Below are positions 9,182 through 18,400 of a DNA stretch of 18,879 nt, in pieces. Made by a program: the position numbers and the translations under genes. The DNA is from Stramenopiles sp. TOSAG23-3 (Eukaryota; Sar), in the NCBI GenBank assembly GCA_900128585.1, contig LT642312.1, positions 5,082 to 23,960 of the forward strand, read 5' to 3'. Each line of letters begins with the position of its first letter. The stretch's first letter is position 1. The notes below the pieces were generated by a model, which had not been told where the DNA came from, searched no databases, and saw nothing but the letters and a program-made list of their open reading frames with translations.

Positions 9182-12043
9182 TTAACGATAAGACCTGCCG
9201 TTCGCTTGCTTGGCTTCCATAAGCTTGAAGCGGCGATAAACCTTCTGAAGATCGTGGCCTAGACCTTGCAATTGGAGGGCCAGCCTCGCGTTGCTATCCA
9301 ACAAAGTAATCACATCTCGCTGAAGGTGACCCACGGCCTCCCGGTCGTCATTCTCCGAGAATGATTTCCCGGCTTCTCGCTGGGCAGTCGCAAAATATTT
9401 TTCCAAATAATCCCCGGTACTTTCAACTAGTTCATCGATCATCGACACAAGTCGCCTAACACCCTCTTGCTGGTCTTTAAGGCTATGGGTCACAGATCGA
9501 AATTCTCCTGCCCCCGATGCTCCGGGACTGCTCAGTTGACTCATACCTAAGCGACTCCCTACTACATGCCCAGTCGAATCGTTTTTAACAAAATCCCTTG
9601 TTGTGTCTACCTGCCTGAGAATATTTTGTTTCCCGGAGCTGCCAGGGTCTCCACGATAATTCATATCAATCTCACCATTTCGGGAGAACACCATGTTATC
9701 TTCGTGGGGTTGGTGGCTGCGAGAAAACCCACTCTGCTTTTTGTTAGAACTATCGTGCATTTCATGTGAGTATCTCTTGATTTCAGAGTCTCTTACTTCG
9801 ATCTGACGATGAAGTTTCGTCTGTGTGTTTTTCAAAATATTCATCTCCTGCTGGGCCACGTCAATCGCTTGTTTCAGGGCTTTGTTTTCACGGCGCTTTT
9901 CGTCTAATTCGCTTTGTGCGGTACTAGAAAGCCTTTTGTACCTGTTCTTCTCTTCTTCTACAAGCCTCAGCTGTGATTGCACGTGGGTTACATCTTTTGC
10001 GGATATAACAGACTCTTGCAGGTGGTGTTCCAGCTGATTCATCTTTGTGCACTTTAAATCGTAATCAGATTTTGACCGCAGAAGCTCGTGCTCCAGGCGG
10101 GTCACATTTGCCGCAAGGTTTGCTCTCTCCTCGATCATGTGGGTTAGATTTTTTCTCTCCTCCTTCCGCTCTTCCTCAAACATCGCAACTGCAGCGTTGT
10201 CCCGAGACTGCTCCACGACACGGGAGGACAATTTCCTTATATTGCCACTGATCCGAGCTAAATCGTTCTCGCGCGAAGCAAGTTTTGTGGTAAGGGATTC
10301 AATTTTGGTCAAATATTTTTGTTCCACAAACACGATTGAATCCTGAAAAGCCACGCGCAATCTTTTAATTTGTTCTAGCTGTTCCAAAACATGCCGTCGG
10401 GGATAGCCCTGGTTCAATATACGTGTAGTCGCGCTCATGCCCTCTCTCGTTTGACGATCAATTTCTGCCTCCAATGCTACGGCAGACGGGTCTCCACTCC
10501 CTGGGGCAAAGCATTCGCTCAAGTTTGCCTGCACCTGTCTTTCCCACAACGAAAATTCTTTTCTCAAGGACGCTTCCCTGTCATGAGCATCACGCCGAAT
10601 CTGCTCCACCTCAGTCTTTGATTTTGCTTCCGCGTGCCGTATTTGGTCGTTTAACTTTTTCATGGTCAGCTCGGTCGCCTCTTTGGCCGATAGCGATGAT
10701 TCCAAAAGCTTCAGGTGTTCGTGCTCGTCCCGTCTGGATTTTTCTTCCATGGTATTTATGCGCTGCTGAAGCTCTTCTACTAATTGTTTGCTTCGTTTCA
10801 AATCATCATGGTCCCCCTCAAGCCTTTTCTCGGCGTCGGCCAGGGCGAATTGCGCCTTTTCCAAATCCCCCCTCGCGGTCATCACAATTTGATCTTTTTC
10901 CAACAATTTGTGCATAAATTCTTGGCGCAGGGTGGCTTCCTTTTCGCTTAACCCAGCGGCAAATTCTGACTCACGTTGCTTGCTAGCTTCTTCCATATTC
11001 TTCAGCGTTGCTCGACAAATAGTGAGCTGTTTATCCAATTCTTGCATTTCCTCGGTCGTACACTGAAGGGTTGCGCTAACTTCTTTCCGCTCCTTGTCCG
11101 TGGTCTCTCTCGCATCCCGATCTTCCTGTGCGGTTATAATGGCTTGGTGGAGTTCCTGCTCCAACCGAGAAATTTCTTCTGCTTCTAATCTTGAAAGCTC
11201 TTCCCCTTTTTTCTCCAATTCTGCCTTGATAACTTCGTTTTGTTTTGATTCTTCTTTCAAAGCCTCGATAATCTTCTCCAAGTCTTCCCTTTCCACACTC
11301 AACTGCAAAATCTTCTCGTCCTTGGCATTGAGCTCTTCAGAGAGTGTCGCGTGCGACTCGGCTGCAGGACGGAGGACATCGATCTGACCTTCCAATATTT
11401 TTATTTTGGACAATGCTTCTTCGAGTGATGCCTGTGTTCGACTATTTACCTCCTTCACTGCCTCGAATTCTTTCCCTGCAGCCTTTGCCTGCGCCAGCTC
11501 CTCAATAGTTTGGTTCGCATGTTCGGTCAACTCTTCCACCTCCCCGCTCAATCGCCGAATTTCGGTGTCACGTTCTTGCACCATTATCTCTGCCTGCTTT
11601 AACATTTTGTTCTTCTCGTCTATGATGTGGTTCTTCTGTTTAAGCGCCGGGTGGGAATCGTCCAAAAGCTCTTCTGCGGACGCACGGGCCAGCTCCAGAT
11701 CGGCTTGTAGACTTTCGATGGCATTCCGTGCTTTGATCAACAGGATATTCCTCTCTTCCAGTTCGTTCGTTTTTTCCTCACACATTATTCGTTGTTGAAA
11801 AAGTTCTTCTTCAACCTGCGCCAAGTCAGGGGACACGGCCCCTGGGGCCAACTTGGCAAGTCGTTCTTCTAAATAAAATATGCGCAACTTCATGTTAAAG
11901 GTATTCTTTTGCATCTTTGTCAATTCCGCCGCGTCATGTTCTTTTTTGGAAGGCGACGCCCGCTGCATAGATCCCGTTATGTCGCTCAAAACACTCGTCC
12001 CTGTATCACCACCAGCAACTGCCGACTGGGAAAAATCCGACAT
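9182..12043 (-). CDS. CM1-motif centrosomal coiled-coil protein (centrosomin / CDK5RAP2-like)
   Basis: A 953-residue protein with ATG at 12041-12043 and TAA at 9182. After a short Ser/Thr-rich leader, residues about 35-115 match the CM1 motif (Cnn_1N family): FNMKLRIFYLEERL (49-62) is the diagnostic core, and LLIKARNAIESL (101-112) is the conserved second block. In animals and fungi CM1 binds and activates the gamma-tubulin ring complex to nucleate microtubules. The rest is predicted coiled coil: about 80-500, a break near 510-550 (Gly/Pro-containing), then about 550-760. A Ser/Gly-rich, probably disordered linker (765-850) follows, and a compact helical C-terminus (855-945) that I cannot assign. 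I did not recognise a CM2 motif there, so I do not call it a strict CDK5RAP2 orthologue. The likely location is the centrosome, basal body or spindle pole. The gene sits between the Pls-like gene and DNMT5 in the same orientation. Confidence 0.8.
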   Translation of the reverse strand: MSDFSQSAVAGGDTGTSVLSDITGSMQRASPSKKEHDAAELTKMQKNTFNMKLRIFYLEERLAKLAPGAVSPDLAQVEEELFQQRIMCEEKTNELEERNILLIKARNAIESLQADLELARASAEELLDDSHPALKQKNHIIDEKNKMLKQAEIMVQERDTEIRRLSGEVEELTEHANQTIEELAQAKAAGKEFEAVKEVNSRTQASLEEALSKIKILEGQIDVLRPAAESHATLSEELNAKDEKILQLSVEREDLEKIIEALKEESKQNEVIKAELEKKGEELSRLEAEEISRLEQELHQAIITAQEDRDARETTDKERKEVSATLQCTTEEMQELDKQLTICRATLKNMEEASKQRESEFAAGLSEKEATLRQEFMHKLLEKDQIVMTARGDLEKAQFALADAEKRLEGDHDDLKRSKQLVEELQQRINTMEEKSRRDEHEHLKLLESSLSAKEATELTMKKLNDQIRHAEAKSKTEVEQIRRDAHDREASLRKEFSLWERQVQANLSECFAPGSGDPSAVALEAEIDRQTREGMSATTRILNQGYPRRHVLEQLEQIKRLRVAFQDSIVFVEQKYLTKIESLTTKLASRENDLARISGNIRKLSSRVVEQSRDNAAVAMFEEERKEERKNLTHMIEERANLAANVTRLEHELLRSKSDYDLKCTKMNQLEHHLQESVISAKDVTHVQSQLRLVEEEKNRYKRLSSTAQSELDEKRRENKALKQAIDVAQQEMNILKNTQTKLHRQIEVRDSEIKRYSHEMHDSSNKKQSGFSRSHQPHEDNMVFSRNGEIDMNYRGDPGSSGKQNILRQVDTTRDFVKNDSTGHVVGSRLGMSQLSSPGASGAGEFRSVTHSLKDQQEGVRRLVSMIDELVESTGDYLEKYFATAQREAGKSFSENDDREAVGHLQRDVITLLDSNARLALQLQGLGHDLQKVYRRFKLMEAKQANGRSYR

Positions 12044-12164
12044 CCTTGCTTTGCCTATTTACTAATGTGTACATAGAAATCAGATGCAATGTTTAAAGTT
12101 TTGGAATTAAATTGTAATGAGTACAATAGTTCCATTTCAATTCAAATCGTGTTAAAAATTTGTT

Positions 12165-12178
12165 TATAAATATTTATA
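12165..12178 (-). promoter_or_regulatory. Possible TATA element (perfect palindrome) of the CM1 gene
   Basis: TATAAATATTTATA reads the same on both strands and lies about 120-135 bp before the ATG at 12043. Its place and sequence fit a TATA box with a roughly 100-nt leader. The evidence is sequence likeness and spacing only. Confidence 0.3.
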
Positions 12179-12325
12179 TTACACTAAAGTAGAAATGCTC
12201 ATTCCACCCCCCCGATGATTCATCAACAACAACACACAACCAACAACAAAAAACCAAATCCAAAAATGTGTGCCTCCTGGAGTAGTGTAATGAATTGAAC
12301 CCTATAGAAGACTCCAATAATAAAT

Positions 12326-12331
12326 TTTATT
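12326..12331 (-). promoter_or_regulatory. Possible polyadenylation hexamer of DNMT5
   Basis: The minus strand has AATAAA about 157 nt after the TGA stop. A G/U-rich stretch follows 60-105 nt further on (12266-12221 read on the minus strand), resembling the downstream element of animal poly(A) sites but rather far away. Many protists do not use AAUAAA, so this is tentative. Confidence 0.3.
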
Positions 12332-12487
12332 AACAACGTTCATTTTGTGTATTTTGGAACATAATAGGATAATTTAATTATAAACATTCATATACTCTAC
12401 TAGAACAGACGACTACTTCTTGGTCCTTCAGTAAAATGTAATATGCGATTCTTTTTTTAAAATTTAGTCTAGTACGTATTTTTTTTT

Positions 12488-15400
12488 TCACGTGCTGCAT
12501 GCTGCTTCGATGTTTGCAGCTAAATTGTTTTGAGCGTAAATGACTTTTTCAACAGTTTCAGTTTCCCCTTTGCGTGGTTTTAAAATAAAACGATGAATAT
12601 TCACTTTGCGCTTTTGGCCTGAACGAAATACACGGCCGATTGCCTGTTGTTCTTTTGCGATAGCCTCTACTAGATCACTTGAAAGCCACAACGGAGCGAA
12701 GAGGATAGCATCACGACTTACATATTGAAAATTGTGGCCTGCTGCATGGGAAAAAGGAAGCAGCAACACCCTCGGGTTACGTTTGTCGGAGTCGCATGCG
12801 TCCGGGTTACTGAAACGCCGGATAATCGCTCGTCGTTCCTCTGCGCTTTTCTTGTTGTCAATGTAATCATAATTCAATTTGGATTCCCCCGGCGGATTTA
12901 TTCCTTTGTTCAAACTTTGCTGCAATGACTTCTTTGCGACGTCAAATGCACCACAGTCAAGCGGGGCGAAAACGACGATTTTTGTAGTTTTATCTTGTGC
13001 GTGAATCCGCAGAGCCAACTGTACCAAAGCAGTACCCCGATCTTCATCGGTGCCAAGGGCACGCAACAATTTCCTCCATATCACCGGTTTGGAATCTGCT
13101 AAGCTGAGAGATAGGCTATTGTCGGACAAGTCCGTGTCGGCCTCAAGCTCTTTGCGGATCTCACCCACTGTTCGTTCAGTGCGTTTGCTCATTCTTACAA
13201 ATGAAATGTCGTCTTTCTTCGTTCCTTTGTATTCTGTGGTACGATTCCGTTGCACTGCAGTCGTTATAAACTTTTGTGCGTGTTCGAAACAGCGGAGCCG
13301 ATATGCTCCCGATGCAAAAAAGCTGCTGTCAAGATCGCCAAGGAACATGTCACGACCACTAGCCCTTTCCATGTTCCGCCAGTGCTTCGAAGCTCCGCAC
13401 ACGAGCGAGCCGCCGCACATAGAAGCAAGCTCCGTTGTTCGCTCGACCGTAGAAAGCATCGGAGTCCCTGTAAGGCCCCAAATACCTTTTCGACAGAGCA
13501 GTGGCCTATCTTTCAAATTGACAGATGCCACACCCATGATCTCCCGAGCTGCTAAAGGGCCTTTGTGAGATGACACTTTCGCGTCTTCTTCCCCAACTTC
13601 TCCTACTCCCGGGCACGTTGCTTCATGGCATTCGTCGAATACCACACGCTCCCATTCAAAATACTCAACCGGGATACAACGGGCACTCATGGGAATGGGT
13701 TTACGACGCAGAGACTCGATGGCCGCTTTGTAGTGTTCCGTAAAGTAGGCAGAAATATTTCTTTTTTCCTGGTTCCCTTTTGTCCCGGCATAGGGCTCGG
13801 CAGGGTGACCTGGAATCCAAACCCCTACCAGGGATTCCGTCGCTTTTTGGCCCAAGTGCATGGGCACCTTGTCCGGCAATGCGCTGTGGCCAGATTGTCT
13901 TCGAAGATTATCGATGTAGCTGGGAACATTTCCTGCCTTATTCTTGCAAAGAATTTCCATGGAGCATAGAACAATATCCGCTTGGCACAAATCTTTTTTT
14001 GTAATCTTCGTTAGGGATTTTGAGTCTTCAATTTTGAAAACCTTCAGGGCACTGCCAGTAAATTTCTTTATCTCATCCTCCCAACTACCAATTAGATTGT
14101 CTGGCACCAACACCAACGACGCTTGCGAATAGTTGCTGGTGCCCAGTTTGTTTGCATTTTTGTTTTCGTGCAGTGTCCGCCGCTTTTCCGCAGCGGCCCG
14201 GGAATGCGCTATCAAAGCAATTGTTGTTGCCGTCTTTCCGCCTCCCATTACATCCCCCAACACCCCACCAAACATTGTTTTTACCAACGATGCTTTGGCT
14301 TCAAGCCGCCATCCTACGCCTGGCAGTCCAAATTCTCTGCGCTCTTCCTCACAAAATCTAACCATCTCACTTTCAATTTCTTGCATTCTTCCAAGTGCGC
14401 GCTGTTGTCTTGGGTACAGAGGCAAATTTTTATTCCACATGGTAGGATCTCTCGCTTCCGAATACTCTTCACTTGTAGGAATTACAAAACTTGAAGGGAC
14501 GTTGTGTATGCTTTTGTCAGGCTGGGTCAATTTCCACTGTACGTGAAAATCTCCCCCCGGTCGAACTATGTCTTCGCCATAGCGGCCTTGCAACAATGCT
14601 GCGGTTGCCCTGTGGGCGACAACACTTGGTTTGGCAATAATTTTCATCTCTGAATCACTTGCTTGTACTTGCCAAGGTGTCGGGCGGTTACCAAGGGCTT
14701 CCTCAAACGCGTTTGACTCATTCGTGTCATAAATGGGCTCATAATAGAACTTGCCTTTAGCCCGTTTGTGCACTCTCCACGTTCGCCTTGGCCGAGGAGG
14801 AATTTGTGCGGTATCAAACCCCCATGTTTCAGCGGCCGAGAAGTTCTTTAAGTTCTTGTCACTGTCCCCAAAAAGATCGTTTGACTTTTGTTTTGAACCA
14901 AATCGTAAGAGCGAAGGATTCAGCAAAGAACTAAAGCGTTTTTCTGTCATCGCTGACGTTTGGCCTACCCGATCAAGCCTCAGTGACAAATGTTTTGGAA
15001 TTTTGTTCATTGCACGCCCCCGCCTGTTTTTCCTTTTCAGTGCTTCTAATGTTGGTTGAGAAATATACTGCGTTTGGTTGGAACTAAGCCCCTTAATCGT
15101 TGCCACTAAAACATCATTTCCTAGCTCTGTGTTATCCTCTTCCTTCCCAGCAACAACTTCTATTGTGCTGCTTAATGCAAGGAAAACGACACCGGGCTCT
15201 TTTTCCCAAACTATTTGGGTGGGCATTTGAGCGGGCAATAGAATTCCTTGTCTCCTAGGATTAAGAACATCATCCCATCTTAAACCTTTGAACACCATCT
15301 TTACTTCATCTGTGTCGAGGTAGGATGGACTGCCTGCAAGTACGATATCATCTTCTCCTGTGAGATCAACATTTGGCCTCATATAGATAGAATTGCCGTT

Positions 15401-18400
15401 TTCAGAATTGTACAAAATGTTTTGAGCCGCCACTCCGCGACAGCTCACCCTGGTGTACGCCCCTTTGTTTTCCCTGCTGGGTTTGAAAAGGTCTACCTGA
15501 TTAGGCCACTCTGTGTAGAGTTTCCAGTCTTTGCCAGGTTTCTTCTGGTCAAAGTTTTTATTTTCTTTATACACGCCCATTTGTACACGATAAGACGGAG
15601 TTCGTTCTCCCGAAACCGATTTAATGTTCACTTCCGTATCGCTTTCAACGCGACGCTCCCATACAATGTCAGACGCACCATTTGTCGATGAAACTGTAAA
15701 ACGCCACTTAAGGTCCAGTACCCCCCGTTTGTTTGATGGAAATGGCCTTATCAGTCCTTTTACACCGCACTCCCTAGATCCGAACTTCAGAGCTCCCACA
15801 AATATCCGCAAATCTGCAATTGGTTTCCCATCGGCATTGCGCGCCACGTATACGCATTTCCACCTAGTCCGCTCGCGTTCAATGGCCTTCAACATAAATA
15901 TATATTTTTCTGATTTCCCTGAACTTTCGTCTTCTGATTCCTGCAGCGACCTTTCAAACATTAAAGCAGGCTCTACGAACGACCAGAGCTTCTGTTCAAA
16001 TTCTATCGGATCCATATACATTCCTTCAAGTGGTTCTATTCTATGGCAGGACAAATCAACTTGAGTATTGCAGCAGGAGCGACATATAGACAGGTTGCAG
16101 TCTTTGCACCAAAAGATTGCTTCTTCAGATTTCCCCCCACTTGTCTCGCAGACGCAAAGAATGCTAGAATGCAACGCTTCATTGGAAAGTTTGGCTAGAT
16201 TACGAGCCATTATTTTCAGTTTACCTTTATTGACCGCGCTGTGTTCATTTTCATCGGAAACAGGCACGTCTGCTATCGATCGAACGGCGAACTGCTGTTC
16301 CACAGGTTCGGGAACATTGTATTCCGGGTTTGATTTTCTTTCACGAGCAAATTGTTTCACGCAAAGAGTGGCGAGCATTGCAGCAGACACGACAGTCAGG
16401 GACATAGCATTCCCTGCTAAATCCGAGAGTTGAACCTCACTTTCTTGTCCTAGCTGCAGTCTGTCAACAGGGATACCTTGAAAAAGGAGCTTTTCTGTGC
16501 CAGTCAACGTTCGGCCTAGATGGGGCAAAAAGCTCCATCCTCCTGGCGTTAAGCACCCTGCAATACCTGGGGTTGCGCTTTTTAGGGATGCCATGTGAAC
16601 ATTTTGGCTAATATCCCAAAAGAATCCGTTGTGCAATGCATCTCGGGGCGGCATCAAATTTGCAGACGCACCAGCAAATATATCAAGCATATCACGCTTC
16701 CTTTGCTCACACATATCTAACAATTCGGGCCAAGCATTATACATGATATGGGACATTTTCCCGTCTTTGCCCCAGTTCGTCCACGGTCTTGCATCTGCAT
16801 TAAGCATATATTTCTTTTGCTTACCGTATTTTCCTTTCCCCGAACGAACTTGAGTAGCATAATTCCAGTTTTTACTGATCCCAAGAGCGTAGTTGTTTGC
16901 CCTCGCTTTGGCATGCTTCGTTTTCGCCCCGACAGGTCCACGGAGTACCTCTCTGAAACGCCTTACTCGCGCATCGGTTGACTTTGGAAGAAAAGAAGTA
17001 AGGGAATACACTACAGGATCTTGAAGAATTTCCATCAACTCAACCCAAAGTTCTCCAATATCCTGCCCAGCAAATTCTTCCTCAAATTCTTCCGGTTTGT
17101 AGACGAACATGTACTTTCTCTGGCGCACCTGGGGTAAACCGTAATGATTTGTTACGACCTTTTCAAACCGGCATCGATATTGCACAGGAGTTTCAAATGT
17201 TATTTCGTCTTCCGCAATGTTCAATTCCAAAATATCAGCCAGACCAGTCAGTCCTACCACAGTTCCTTCCGGGCGAAGGTGGCGCGGTTTCAGGGGGAAC
17301 CGTTTTTGCTCCTCGTACCCTTTGGCGTAGCCATTGACTACAGCCCCAAGTCTGACTCCAAGTTTGCATTTTATTTCTAACTCATCAACAGTCCATTTAC
17401 CATCAATTACCTTAAAGAAGATTTCTTCCTTGAGTTGGATTCCATTGTCGCCTTCATCGTCAGCATCATCACCGTCGTCGTCAGCGGTAGTACCCCCCTT
17501 TTTCCCAGCGCTTGCTTTCAAAAGCATTCCCCAAAGTGGCAAGCGGCCTTCTATGTAGTGTTGCATCTGAAGCCACGGAGCACCTAGCACGTTCTCAAAT
17601 ATCGCAAATTTAGGTTTTCGTTGGTATAGAAAATTAATCACGGCGCAAAAAGTTTCCCCACTTTTCCCCTTATTTTCCAAGTGGTCTTTTTTATTGGACG
17701 TGCGAAGTCCGCTGAAATCTTTGCAGACTGTTCCAGCGACAAACAAGTCACCATCTGGAACCTTTGCTTTGCCCCCAAAAGCAGTTGGTGCTTCTCTACT
17801 TTCGTTCGCCAAGTCGGCAACATCCGCAAACAATTTTACACCTTCAAAATTTCTGGCAAGGTATGCCTGTTTGAAAGGCTCTATTTCGCAAGACATGACG
17901 TGCTTTACGTTCAAATCAAAACCATCCAATTGTTCATACATTTCGGAAAACATTTGGCACGCGATAGCGGGAGCGTCTGTACCACTGCATGCTGTCTGAA
18001 GACGGAGAGGGGCAGGAAAATCGCCATGTTTGAGGGCGTTTTTAATCAGAGGGAGCATTTTCACTGCTTGCTTTTTCAAGACTTCCACTGGCGCCAAATT
18101 AATATCCCCCTCCATTAAACACGGGTCAAAGAATTTTTTTCCACCTTTGCCTTTTGCAACATCTGTGGTACCCCTCTGAGTTGCGATCCACTTTTCCCTT
18201 GCCTTCATCCGAATATTTCTTTTTTTTGTCGCCTCTGATGTTTCCTTGTCCTTTCGCTTCCGCACGTACTTTCGTGTCTCTTCTGAAACAGTTCTTGCAC
18301 TGGTGCTGGCATCGGCACCTGCACGATCATTGTTTCGTGGTGCCTTCTTCTTCTTTTTCTTCTTCTTCCGATTTTCTTCTTCTTCTTCATACTCGGAGTC

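Larger units (their letters stand above)
12044..12487. other. Intergenic gap: 5' side of CM1 gene, 3' side of DNMT5
   Basis: No coding signal. The gap is AT-rich, with a strand-asymmetric C/A-rich stretch (12221-12266, G/T-rich on the gene strand), a perfect TATAAATATTTATA palindrome (12165-12178), an AATAAA hexamer on the minus strand (12326-12331) and the 9-mer GTAGTCGTC on the minus strand (within 12406-12418). Confidence 0.6.
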
